Origin: WRMS01 sp038562165
GTDB taxonomy: Bacteria > Bacillota > Peptococcia > DRI-13 > UBA5745
Assembly: GCA_038562165.1 (NCBI GenBank)
Contig: JBCFAO010000014.1
Coordinates: forward strand, 14,064-78,063
Direction: 5' to 3'
DNA length: 64,000 nucleotides
Shown here in pieces: positions 39,901-48,057 of this stretch. Numbering within the stretch: the stretch's first letter is position 1; every line of letters begins with the position of its first letter. Made by a program: the position numbers and the translations under genes. The notes beneath the pieces are model-generated. The model searched no databases and had not been told where the DNA came from. It saw only the letters and a program-made list of their open reading frames with translations.

Positions 39901-42232
39901 AGGGCTGACCGGAGTTGCCGGTAGCGGCAGCCGGTTCGCAGGCCATTAGCGGCGGGTCGGAGCAAAAGGCATATTGGTTTTTGCCCCGGAGCTTTGCGCT
40001 GTACATGGCCAGATCCGCATTTTTAATCAGGGTTTCGCAATCGGTGCCATCCTGGGGATATAGGGCGACTCCGGCGCTGGCGGAGGTAAAGAACTGCCGG
40101 CCATTCAATATGAAGGGGCTGCGCAGGGTATTGATGATTTTTTCGGCCAGCATAGCCGCATCTTTTTTACTGGTTATGTCGTTCAGCAAAATAACAAACT
40201 CATCACCGCCGAAACGGGCAACGGCGTCATTGCTGCGGATATTTCTGGCCAGTAGCTGGGCTGCTTCAAAGAGCAGCCGGTCCCCTAGCTCGTGGCCCAT
40301 AGTATCATTGACAAACTTAAAGGAATCGAGATCCAAAAAGACCACCACCACCATTTTGCCCGTTGTCTCCGCATGCCGGATTGCTTTTTCCAGCTTGGAT
40401 TTCAGCAGAATACGGTTGGGCAAAAGGGTAAGCTGATCGTGGTAAGCAATAAAATTGATTTCTCTTTCGGCCTCGATCTTTATGATGGCGTCGGCAACGA
40501 TATTAGTGATGATATCCAGGTAGATAAAAGAACCGGTCTGCCATTCCTTTAAAGGCCGGTTGGCGGTAAAGATCAGAAAGCCGATGACCGCCTCTTGTTT
40601 TTTTATAGGCAGGGCCAAAAAAGCCCCAATATCCCGGCTGCTTAGCTGGTCTTTGAGGTCTTCCGCCCAGGGCATAAGGGCCGTGTCGCCCAGGTTTAGG
40701 ATGGGGAAGGTCTCGAAATGTTTTAACAACAGCTGGGACAGTTCTGAGCCGTTGTTTTCAAAGGCAGCCTGCTGCGGCCCTGAGCCGTCTCTCCGCCATT
40801 CAAAGGAATGGCGGATTTGTTGTGTACAGGGGTCAAGGAGAGCCATAAAAGCCCTGTCGCTGCAGACAAAGCTGCCGCAGCGCTTGAGCATATCCTGAAT
40901 CTTGTCGGCAAAATTTTGCTCATTGGCGGAGACGAAGTCATGGGAAGTCTCCGAAACCAGCATTTGTATGCGGATTTGATGAGCGTTGTCCTTTAATCTT
41001 TGGACGTAAAGCTTATTGACATAGGAGGAGGAGAGGGCGGCCAGGCCGATCAAAAGAATGCGGACCAGGTAATCTTTGCCGCCGATTGTCAGGGTAACCG
41101 AGGGCACTGCAGCCCAGAGCAGCAACTGAGCCAAAAGAGAAGAAAAAATAACGGTAAGCAGCAGGGTATACCGGTTAAAAAGCAAACAGACAATGAGTAA
41201 TAAAAAGATAAAGGCCCAGATGGTGGCGCCGCCTGAATAAGAAAACCAAAGGGTCACCGTAGGAATAATAAAAGAGAAGCTGACGGCAAGGAGCATCTCT
41301 TTTAAAGAATCATCAAGATTTATCTTCTTTATGAAAAAGACAAAAAATGTTATCGCCAGTAAAAAGCCGCTGAACAGATAAGCGGAAAGGGGGAGAGGGC
41401 CTTTAGCCGATAAGAGCCTGACGGCCAGATGAAGAAGGCTGCCGGTAGCGAAAATAAGACCGATATACCGATAGACATTAGTGTAAGCAGATTTATTAAG
41501 GATCAGCTCATTTTGATTGCCCGGCTCAGGCTGCATAAAACCGTAATGCTTTACGGAATAACTGATTGCCGCAATAATAAACAATATAAATATTGGCGAA
41601 AATTGCGGAATTCTGATGCCCAGGAATATGGGTAAAACATCGGTACAGCTGCCCAGAAGGGTAGCGGCCAGCGAAGAAAGGATCAATAAACTGACTTGCT
41701 TTTTAATGTTGGCAGAGGGGGATTTTTTTGCCCATAAATAGAGGATAAGCAAAGAAAGGGAGATGAAGGAGAGGTAATAGCCATAGTAAAACCAGTCCCA
41801 GCCGTCGGTTTTGGCGATATTTAGCCAGCCTAATTCGTTGCGGATCAGACGGTCCTGATTTAAACCGATAAGAGGCAGATAAGTATAGGCAAAAACCGAG
41901 ACTGCCGAAGGGAGATAAAGCAAGAGGTAAAGCCACCATTTTTTCAGCAGATAGTGCTTTTGGGTTAATCGTAAAATAAAATGCAGCAAAATGCTGCATA
42001 TTGTGCCCCAGCCCAAAGGCGCCAGGCGCCGCCCCAATGCAGAGATTTCCTCGTTTGCTGCAACGGCGGTAATGGCTAATCCCAAGCACCAGAAAACCAT
42101 GGCGCCGGCCAAAGCCAGAAATATTCTATTGATAGGCGTTTTGATGTTGTTTTGAACGGCATAAAGCCCGCAAGCTAACGAGCTGCCGGCAGTAGCCACC
42201 AACAATATGCCAAATACCATGGGATATTCCAT
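39890..42232 (-). CDS. Membrane-bound GAF-GGDEF diguanylate cyclase
   Basis: 780 residues. About seven N-terminal membrane segments (to ~235) resemble the 7TM sensor of histidine kinases, with five or six more helices to ~410. A GAF-like domain follows (~430-590). The GGDEF domain starts LTLLPNRILLKSKLEKAI and has the intact catalytic signature ARFGGDEFVILLND near residue 670. The RSND four-residue motif five residues before it is the product-inhibition I-site. No EAL or HD-GYP domain is present. Expected to make cyclic di-GMP in response to an unknown signal. The last ~25 residues run past the domain and overlap the PLP enzyme gene end. Confidence 0.9.
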   Translation of the reverse strand: MEYPMVFGILLVATAGSSLACGLYAVQNNIKTPINRIFLALAGAMVFWCLGLAITAVAANEEISALGRRLAPLGWGTICSILLHFILRLTQKHYLLKKWWLYLLLYLPSAVSVFAYTYLPLIGLNQDRLIRNELGWLNIAKTDGWDWFYYGYYLSFISLSLLILYLWAKKSPSANIKKQVSLLILSSLAATLLGSCTDVLPIFLGIRIPQFSPIFILFIIAAISYSVKHYGFMQPEPGNQNELILNKSAYTNVYRYIGLIFATGSLLHLAVRLLSAKGPLPLSAYLFSGFLLAITFFVFFIKKINLDDSLKEMLLAVSFSFIIPTVTLWFSYSGGATIWAFIFLLLIVCLLFNRYTLLLTVIFSSLLAQLLLWAAVPSVTLTIGGKDYLVRILLIGLAALSSSYVNKLYVQRLKDNAHQIRIQMLVSETSHDFVSANEQNFADKIQDMLKRCGSFVCSDRAFMALLDPCTQQIRHSFEWRRDGSGPQQAAFENNGSELSQLLLKHFETFPILNLGDTALMPWAEDLKDQLSSRDIGAFLALPIKKQEAVIGFLIFTANRPLKEWQTGSFIYLDIITNIVADAIIKIEAEREINFIAYHDQLTLLPNRILLKSKLEKAIRHAETTGKMVVVVFLDLDSFKFVNDTMGHELGDRLLFEAAQLLARNIRSNDAVARFGGDEFVILLNDITSKKDAAMLAEKIINTLRSPFILNGRQFFTSASAGVALYPQDGTDCETLIKNADLAMYSAKLRGKNQYAFCSDPPLMACEPAAATGNSGQPFNC

Positions 42233-42372
42233 GAGCCGACTTCCTCTCCTGGTGGTATAATAATTCTATCGGCTATATTCTAGTCAACCATGGATTTATA
42301 AATGCCAAATTTAGAACTTTAACAAGTGCTTATATTTTATCATATGCAGGCGGGAAAGTCGAGGTGTCCCGG

Positions 42373-43170
42373 ATGAAAAAAAGTTTGCGCCGCAGTAAAT
42401 TAAGGCTGGTCTTGGGGTCGGCTTATTACTGTCTCCGGCGCTATCTGGTTTGGCGGTCCGGCCAATATAAATTCGCCGGGCAACATGAAGGGGAGAACCT
42501 GGAGAAGATCTGGTTTTGTCATGCCACTCCTCTTTTGCGGCAGTTAAAAGATGTGGAGATGTACCTCCAGTACAATAAGATTACCAACCTGAAGATTGCT
42601 GTGCAAAAAGTGAATCAGGTAATCCTGTACCCCGGCGAAACCTTTTCTTATTGGCGGCTGATCGGCAGGCCCAGCAGGAAAAAGGGCTACCTGCCGGGTA
42701 TGGTCTTAAAAAACGGCAGTTTTGAGCCGGGCACCGGCGGCGGCCTTTGCCAGCTATCCAACTTGATTTATTGGATGACTCTCCATACTCCTTTGACTGT
42801 GGTGGAGCGCCACCGCCACAGCTATGATGTATTTCCCGACGTCAACCGCCGGCAGCCCTTTGGCAGCGGCGCCACCTGCCATTACAATTACCTGGATCTG
42901 ATGATTCGCAATGATACGGCCCAGCCTTTTCAATTGTTTGTCCGGGTGACGGCGGACCATCTGGAGGGCTGTTGGGCTGGGGCGGTAGAAAATAAATATA
43001 AATACGAGGTATATGAAGGGGAACACCGGATAGAGCAGGAGCTTTGGGGCGGTTACAGCCGGCATAATGTACTGCGCAGAAGGATACTTGATGCAGAGGG
43101 CGGACTGGTGGAGGATCAGTACATTACGGAAAATCACAGCCTGATGATGTACAATCCCCTGCTGGAGTAG
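42373..43170 (+). CDS. VanW family protein
   Basis: 265 residues with the VanW core: NLKIAVQKVNQVILYPGETFSYWRLIGRPSRKKGYLPGMVLKNGSFEPGTGGGLCQLSNLIYWM, HRHSYDVFPDVNRRQPFGSGATCHYNYLDLMI and the QPFQLFVRV strand. VanW is found next to some vancomycin-resistance genes and alone in many Bacillota; its reaction is unknown, though the GGGLCQLS motif suggests a cell-wall-related enzyme. ATG 42373 is preferred to a GTG at 42364 because GAGGTG is correctly spaced. The 3' end overlaps the converging MGMT-like gene by ~46 bp. Confidence 0.85.
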   Translation: MKKSLRRSKLRLVLGSAYYCLRRYLVWRSGQYKFAGQHEGENLEKIWFCHATPLLRQLKDVEMYLQYNKITNLKIAVQKVNQVILYPGETFSYWRLIGRPSRKKGYLPGMVLKNGSFEPGTGGGLCQLSNLIYWMTLHTPLTVVERHRHSYDVFPDVNRRQPFGSGATCHYNYLDLMIRNDTAQPFQLFVRVTADHLEGCWAGAVENKYKYEVYEGEHRIEQELWGGYSRHNVLRRRILDAEGGLVEDQYITENHSLMMYNPLLE

Positions 43171-43555
43171 GCGGGTCCCACAGGCACTTTTTCAGATCGA
43201 TGCGGCCATTTGGCAAAAAGACGATGCCTTCATCCTCCAGCAGCTTTTGCTGGAAGGCGGGACTGCCAAAAACGTCCCGAGGGGCCATTTCACCCAGGCG
43301 GTTGACCACCCGGTGGCAGGGCAGACCCGCCGGGGCCTGGCTCATGGCAAAACCCACCATCTTGGCAGCCAGGGGATGGCCTATGAGGGCGGCGATCTGG
43401 CCATAAGTAGCCACTTTGCCGGCAGGGATTTTATCGACTATGCCGTAGACTTGCCGGAAAAACCCGGTGTTGCCGGCAGAGTTTTTGGCGGCAGAGCCGG
43501 AGCTTTTGGCAGCAGAGCCGGGGTTTTTGGCGGCAGACCTGCGCTTCATCATCAA
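43124..43555 (-). CDS. MGMT/Ada-type DNA alkyltransferase-like protein
   Basis: 143 residues: a C-terminal methyltransferase-like domain FFRQVYGIVDKIPAGKVATYGQIAALIGHPLAAKMVGFAMSQAPAGLPCHRVVN. The PCHRV motif keeps the alkyl-acceptor Cys, unlike alkyltransferase-like proteins (PWHRV). The N-terminal ~30 residues are three repeats of an SAAKN/SG unit from a 15-bp-type DNA repeat and look non-functional. It lacks the larger N-terminal domain of full Ogt. The start overlaps the stop of the upstream radical SAM gene by four bases, so they are co-transcribed. Confidence 0.82.
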   Translation of the reverse strand: MMMKRRSAAKNPGSAAKSSGSAAKNSAGNTGFFRQVYGIVDKIPAGKVATYGQIAALIGHPLAAKMVGFAMSQAPAGLPCHRVVNRLGEMAPRDVFGSPAFQQKLLEDEGIVFLPNGRIDLKKCLWDPPTPAGDCTSSGCDFP

Positions 43556-44421
43556 AATCCCCGGTAGCCTTCCGGCCGGAAGCTGCCCCGGCGGCGGGCT
43601 TCCTCCAGCTGGGCCAGCAGCCGCTGCCGGTCGGCGTTGAGGGTCCCGGCCAGGGTGACGTAGTTGGAGGCATGGTTGGAGCGGAGCACTGTGCCCTCGC
43701 TGTCTATTTCCGACAGAAACAGATGGGTTTCCTCCAGGACTTCCTGGGGAGTCAGCAGCATAAAGCTGCCGTCGGCAATGGCATCAGCCAAAGGCGTACC
43801 CTCATGGATCATCAGCGTCAAAAGACCCACGTATTCCGGCTTGATGGCGCTGACCAATTTAGCCGAGTTGAGGGCATGTTCCCGCAAACGCTTTTGGCCC
43901 CCCAGGCCGGAGATCAGAGTCAGGGAGACCTTTATGCCGGCGGCTTTTAACCGGAGGCCCGCTTCAATAATTTCGGCAGCGGTGGCGCCTTTTTGTACAT
44001 CCAACAGCACCTGGTCGTCGCCGGATTCGGCGCCGATGTAGACCATTTCCAGGCCGGCCTGCTGTAAGGACCTTAGCTCTTCCACACTTTTGCCCAGCAC
44101 ATCGGCGGGAGCGCCATAAATGGTGATGCGCTCACATTCCGGAAAGATGTCTTTGGCAGCCTTAAGTACCTGCAGCAGGTCGGCGGTCTTGACGATCAGA
44201 GCATCGCCGTCGGCCAGAAAGATCCGCTTTACGGGCTGGCCGCCTCTTCCTTTTATGTAATTAAAGTCCTGGAGCACCTCCTCCACAGGCCGGATACGGA
44301 AGCTCTTATCTTTATACATGGAACAAAAGGTGCAATTATTGCGGGCGCAGCCGATGGTAAGCTGGATAATCAGGCTGTAAGCCTCGCTGGGGGGCCGGTA
44401 AACGGTTCCTTCGTAAAACAT
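43552..44421 (-). CDS. Radical SAM protein
   Basis: 289 residues with a C-x4-C-x2-C cluster motif (GCARNNCTFCSMY), known from a radical SAM group that departs from the classic C-x3-C-x2-C. Other features: FLADGDALIVKTADLLQVLKA, GAPADVLGKSVEELRSLQQAGLEMVYIGAESGDDQVLLDVQKGATAAEIIEAG (the GAESG element contacting SAM), and SLTLISGLGG. Resembles the Elp3/HemN-like B12-independent oxidoreductases of unknown substrate found widely in Clostridia. TTGGAGGCAG precedes the ATG. Confidence 0.85.
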   Translation of the reverse strand: MFYEGTVYRPPSEAYSLIIQLTIGCARNNCTFCSMYKDKSFRIRPVEEVLQDFNYIKGRGGQPVKRIFLADGDALIVKTADLLQVLKAAKDIFPECERITIYGAPADVLGKSVEELRSLQQAGLEMVYIGAESGDDQVLLDVQKGATAAEIIEAGLRLKAAGIKVSLTLISGLGGQKRLREHALNSAKLVSAIKPEYVGLLTLMIHEGTPLADAIADGSFMLLTPQEVLEETHLFLSEIDSEGTVLRSNHASNYVTLAGTLNADRQRLLAQLEEARRRGSFRPEGYRGF

Positions 44422-44545
44422 GATCTGCCTCCAAAAAATTAATAAATAATCAGTCGAAACTCTTGGCTTGTATTTCCGGTGTAAAGGCTATATCATTTAG
44501 GTTAATGGAAATGCCTAAAAATTGCAATGGTCTGAGGGAGGAATT

Positions 44546-45427
44546 ATGGATATTGAAAAAAGAATCGCCGTGCTGATCGACGCCGACAATGTATCCTATA
44601 AATATATCAAGCCGATTTTGAATGAGTTGTCCAAGTATGGCATACCTACTTATAAAAGGATTTACAGCGATTGGACCAAGCCGGAAATGGGCAGCTGGAA
44701 AAGCCTGCTTTTGACGTATTCCATTACTCCGGTGCAGCAATACAGCTATACCAGCGGCAAAAATGCCACCGACTCCGCTTTGATTATTGACGCCATGGAT
44801 ATTCTATATACGGGCCATGTGGACAGCTTCTGCATCGTTTCCAGCGACAGTGACTTCACCAGATTGGCGGCCCGGCTGAGGGAGGCCGGCCGGCAGGTCA
44901 TCGGCATGGGCGAGAAAAAGACGCCTCAGCCCTTTATCTCCGCCTGCGAGGTCTTTAAGTATTTGGAAGTGCTGGTTTCCGATGAAGTGCTGGCGGCAGA
45001 TGAGGAAGAGGCCGGCAACGGCGCCGGCGCCAAAGGGAGCAAAAATCTGGCTTTGGCGGAAGCCGCTGCCCAATCCAACATCGCCAGCCGGGAGGAGATC
45101 GTCAAGGTGATCCGAAAGATCGTGGAAGACACCTCGGAAGAGGACGGCTGGGCTTTCCTGGGCATGGTAGGCAGCGTCCTCAATAAGCAGCAGCCGGACT
45201 TTGATTCCCGCAATTACGGTTACCCCAAGCTGACCCAGTTTGTCAAATCCCTGGGCGCTTTCGATATTGAGCACCGGGCCACCAATAACCCCAGCGTCAA
45301 GCATACGTATATAAGAAACAAGGATGGGGAAGCGGCTCCGGCTAAGCAGGACAAGCCGGCCAAGCCCATCGGCAAGCTGACCTTCAGGCAGAGCAAGCAG
45401 TCAAAAGCCGCCGCTAAAAGGAAGTAA
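44546..45427 (+). CDS. NYN-domain protein with C-terminal LOTUS/OST-HTH domain
   Basis: 293 residues. The N-terminal NYN (PIN-like) nuclease domain has the metal-binding acids in RIAVLIDADNVSY, SGKNATDSALIIDAMDILYTG and CIVSSDSDFTRLAARLREAG. Residues ~175-255 (SREEIVKVIRKIVEDTSEEDGWAFLGMVGSVLNKQQPDFDSRNYGYPKLTQFVKSLGAFDI) match the OST-HTH/LOTUS fold, which binds RNA (notably G-quadruplex RNA in some proteins). The C-terminus is Lys/Pro-rich. Predicted RNA-processing nuclease. The frame is open from 44522, but GGGAGGAATT is spaced for ATG 44546. Confidence 0.9.
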   Translation: MDIEKRIAVLIDADNVSYKYIKPILNELSKYGIPTYKRIYSDWTKPEMGSWKSLLLTYSITPVQQYSYTSGKNATDSALIIDAMDILYTGHVDSFCIVSSDSDFTRLAARLREAGRQVIGMGEKKTPQPFISACEVFKYLEVLVSDEVLAADEEEAGNGAGAKGSKNLALAEAAAQSNIASREEIVKVIRKIVEDTSEEDGWAFLGMVGSVLNKQQPDFDSRNYGYPKLTQFVKSLGAFDIEHRATNNPSVKHTYIRNKDGEAAPAKQDKPAKPIGKLTFRQSKQSKAAAKRK

Positions 45428-45529
45428 GGGATAGCGGGTCTGGGAGGCGGAAGGGGCCGGCTGTATTGTCGGCGGTGCCGGAGTTGGCCAACGCTGTCCG
45501 GTGTTATCCGGCGATTTCCGGCGGTGAAA

Positions 45530-45760
45530 TGTGCAAAATTTGCGGTTGTATGTAAGTGGCCGCAACTAGGTGAGCAAAATTTACGGTTGTGTGTAGGTGC
45601 ATTTGACGGATCCCGAATTTTTTGCGAAAAGCGGCCTTAATTTGGCATGGAACCAAAAATATTGCACTCTTTCAAAAAGAGAGCCGGGGAAATTCACCCA
45701 CAAGCGAAAAATTTGCACAGGCTGTGGCGAAGATCTCCACACAACCGAAAAAATTGAACA
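45530..45760. repeat. Second array of the 24-bp unit, ~40-bp spacing
   Basis: Reverse-complement copies lie at 45530-45554 and 45570-45595 (centres 40 bp apart); direct copies at 45645-45668 (weak), 45695-45719 and 45737-45760 (50 and 42 bp apart). The gap between the inner copies is ~75 bp, similar to the 73-bp gap in the array at 11.4 kb. A central CGGCCTTAATTTGGC at 45632-45646 matches 13 of 15 bases of the reverse complement of 11572-11586. Here the array lies between two gene ends, so it is not a promoter element of either neighbour. Confidence 0.75.
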
Positions 45761-45865
45761 AAATCAGGGGGGCACTGCCGGCCACTGTCCCCGGCCGGAA
45801 CTCCAGCCAAGCTGCATGCCGGGGCCATGTGCTAAAGTGGTGTGCTGAAATCCGCGTAATAAAAG

Positions 45866-45900
45866 GGAGCTGTCTCATTTGAGACAGCTCCTGGTCTTTT
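45866..45900. terminator. Strong bidirectional terminator (end of V-ATPase operon)
   Basis: GGAGCTGTCTC (45866-45876), an ATTT loop and GAGACAGCTCC (45881-45891) give a perfect 11-pair stem. The plus strand continues TGGTCTTTTT; the minus strand continues CTTTTATTAC, ~60 bases after the last V-ATPase gene. Confidence 0.85.
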
Positions 45901-45959
45901 TAGCGGTGGTGTTAAATCATCTGGCAGGCGCCGGGCTATTTGCCCGGTTATTTCCCGAA

Positions 45960-46667
45960 CTATTTTTTCGCCTCAAAGCTGAGGCAGTGGGCTTCGTAGA
46001 CCTCCTGGTCCTGCCGGAGGTTTTTCTGACGCTGCTCTTCCAGCATCATATCCTTTACCTTCATGAGCCGGGAAGTATTGCCCCGCTCATTTTCCTCCAG
46101 CTTCATCCGGATGTACTTGATGGTTTCCTCAAGCTGGGGAATCATCACATATTCCAGGGCGTTGACCCGGCGGCGGGTTTTCTCGATTTCCTGGGCCAGC
46201 ATCTGGGCGGTTTTTTCCGACTGAGCCAGTTCCAGCAGATCCTGGAGGGTCTGGGATAAAGTCAGGACCGCATCATCCAGCTCCCCGGAGGTGGTGGCAA
46301 AACCGTAGGGAAAAATCTCGGCGGGATCGTCGCTTTTCATTTTGAACTGGTAGACCGGCACGTTAACGGACATGATGTTTTTGGTGCACAGCTCCAGGGA
46401 AACGCTCTGCTTGGGATACATCAAAGCTTCCTCCAGCATCTCCGGCGACATGACGGCGCTGGCAATGGTGAAGCTGCGGTGGGCTTTTTGCAGGGCCTTT
46501 TCCACTTTTTTGCGGAGCTCCAGGTTGTGGCGGACGATCTCCAGGAACTGCCGCATCAGCTCATCCCGCTTATCTTTCAGCAGCTTATGACCTCGTCTGG
46601 CCGTGGCCAGCCGCCGTTTCAACCGGGTCTGCTCCATCCGGGTGGGGTTTACATTAAGGCGCGCCAT
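45960..46667 (-). CDS. atpD: V-type ATPase subunit D
   Basis: 235 residues, almost entirely helical: MARLNVNPTRMEQTRLKRRLATARRGHKLLKDKRDELMRQFLEI at the start and RRRVNALEYVMIPQLEETIKYIRMKLEENERG near the end are the conserved coiled-coil ends of subunit D, the central rotor shaft. Last gene of the operon, before the terminator. AAGGAGGGG precedes the ATG. Confidence 0.96.
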   Translation of the reverse strand: MARLNVNPTRMEQTRLKRRLATARRGHKLLKDKRDELMRQFLEIVRHNLELRKKVEKALQKAHRSFTIASAVMSPEMLEEALMYPKQSVSLELCTKNIMSVNVPVYQFKMKSDDPAEIFPYGFATTSGELDDAVLTLSQTLQDLLELAQSEKTAQMLAQEIEKTRRRVNALEYVMIPQLEETIKYIRMKLEENERGNTSRLMKVKDMMLEEQRQKNLRQDQEVYEAHCLSFEAKK

Positions 46668-46680
46668 TTAAAACCCCTCC

Positions 46681-48057
46681 TTAATCTTTGATGGGCCAGT
46701 ATTTTTCAATAATCTCCGGCTTGATACGCTTCAGCTCATTTTTGGGCAGGATGGTCAGCAGCTCCCAGCCCAGATCCAGAGTCTCCTCGATGGAGCGGTT
46801 GGTATCGTAACCCTGGGAAACGTAACGTCTCTCAAAGGCCTCGGCAAATTGAGCGTACTTTTTGTCCACATCCGTCAGAGCGGCTTCACCTAAAATGGTC
46901 ATCAGCTCTTTGGCGTCCTTGCCTTTGGCATAAGCGGCAAATAGCTGGTTCATGGTGCCGGCGTGGTCTTCCCTGGTCTTGCCGGCGCCGATGCCCTTAT
47001 CCTTCAGACGGGACAAAGAAGGCAGCACGTCGATGGGCGGCGTCAGGCCTTTGCGGTAAAGCTCCCGGGAGAGGATGATCTGGCCTTCGGTAATGTAACC
47101 GGTAAGGTCGGGAATGGGATGGGTTTTGTCATCTTCCGGCATGGACAGGATGGGGATCATGGTGATGGAGCCATCGTTGTCCAGACGGCGGCCGGCTCTT
47201 TCGTACATGGTGGCCAAGTCTGTGTAGAGATAACCGGGATAGCCCCGGCGGCCTGGTACTTCTTTGCGGGCGGCGGAAACCTCCCGCAGAGCTTCGGCGT
47301 AGTTGGTAATATCGGTGATGATGACCAGCACCTGCATCTTCTTTTCGTAGGCCAGGTACTCCGCCGCAGTCAAAGCCATACGGGGGGTGGCGATACGTTC
47401 GATGGCCGGGTCGTTGGCCAGGTTCATAAACAATACGGTACGGTCAATAGCGCCGGTACGTTTGAAGTCGGAGATGAAGAAGTCGGCTTCTTCAAAGGTA
47501 ATGCCCACAGCGGCAAACACAACGGCAAACTTGGAATCCTCGGACAGCACCTTGGCCTGGCGGGCAATCTGAGCGCCCAGATTGGCGTGGGGCATACCGG
47601 AGCCGGAGAATACCGGCAGCTTCTGGCCGCGAACCAGGGTATTTAAGCCGTCGATGGCGGAAATGCCGGTCTGGATAAACTCATTGGGATAGTCCCGGGC
47701 AGCGGGGTTGGTAGGCAGGCCGTTGATATCCATTTTCTTTTCGGCCAGAATCTCCGGGCCGCCGTCAATGGGGTTGCCCATGCCGTCGAAAACCCGGCCC
47801 AGCATATCGCCGGAAACTGCCAGCTCAATGCCGTGACCCAAAAACCGGACTTTGGAGCCGGCCAGATTGATGCCGGAGGAGCTTTCAAAAAGCTGAACCA
47901 GAGCATTGCTGCCGTTGATTTCCAGAACCCGGCAGCGGCGGGTTTCGCCGTTTTGCAGCTGGATTTCTCCTAATTCGTCGTAGGTGACGTTTTCCACATC
48001 CCGAATCAGCATCAGAGGGCCGGCTACTTCCTGTATAGTACGATATTCCTTAATCAC
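46681..48057 (-). CDS. atpB: V-type ATPase subunit B
   Basis: 458 residues: the non-catalytic nucleotide-binding subunit of the V1 head. EYRTIQEVAGPLMLIRDVENVTYDELGEI, PVFSGSGMPHANLGAQIARQA (degenerate P-loop), NLANDPAIERIATPRMALTAAEYLAYE, and PDLTGYITEGQI are diagnostic. The start overlaps the subunit A stop by four bases (ATGA), indicating coupled translation for the 3:3 A:B ratio. Confidence 0.97.
   Translation of the reverse strand: MIKEYRTIQEVAGPLMLIRDVENVTYDELGEIQLQNGETRRCRVLEINGSNALVQLFESSSGINLAGSKVRFLGHGIELAVSGDMLGRVFDGMGNPIDGGPEILAEKKMDINGLPTNPAARDYPNEFIQTGISAIDGLNTLVRGQKLPVFSGSGMPHANLGAQIARQAKVLSEDSKFAVVFAAVGITFEEADFFISDFKRTGAIDRTVLFMNLANDPAIERIATPRMALTAAEYLAYEKKMQVLVIITDITNYAEALREVSAARKEVPGRRGYPGYLYTDLATMYERAGRRLDNDGSITMIPILSMPEDDKTHPIPDLTGYITEGQIILSRELYRKGLTPPIDVLPSLSRLKDKGIGAGKTREDHAGTMNQLFAAYAKGKDAKELMTILGEAALTDVDKKYAQFAEAFERRYVSQGYDTNRSIEETLDLGWELLTILPKNELKRIKPEIIEKYWPIKD

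Larger units (their letters stand above)
45428..45959. other. 532-bp gene-free interval between convergent genes
   Basis: It holds the second copy of the ~40-bp-spaced array (45530-45760) and a strong bidirectional terminator (45866-45900). Short open frames across the array have no binding sites. Confidence 0.65.

Noticed and set aside
43124..43220. Frameshift or assembly error at the vanW/MGMT overlap
   Set aside because: Both genes keep intact conserved ends; convergent 46-bp overlap is unusual but workable.
46963..47646. 227-codon plus-strand open frame
   Set aside because: Antisense to V-ATPase subunit B; the frame is a by-product of GC-rich coding sequence.
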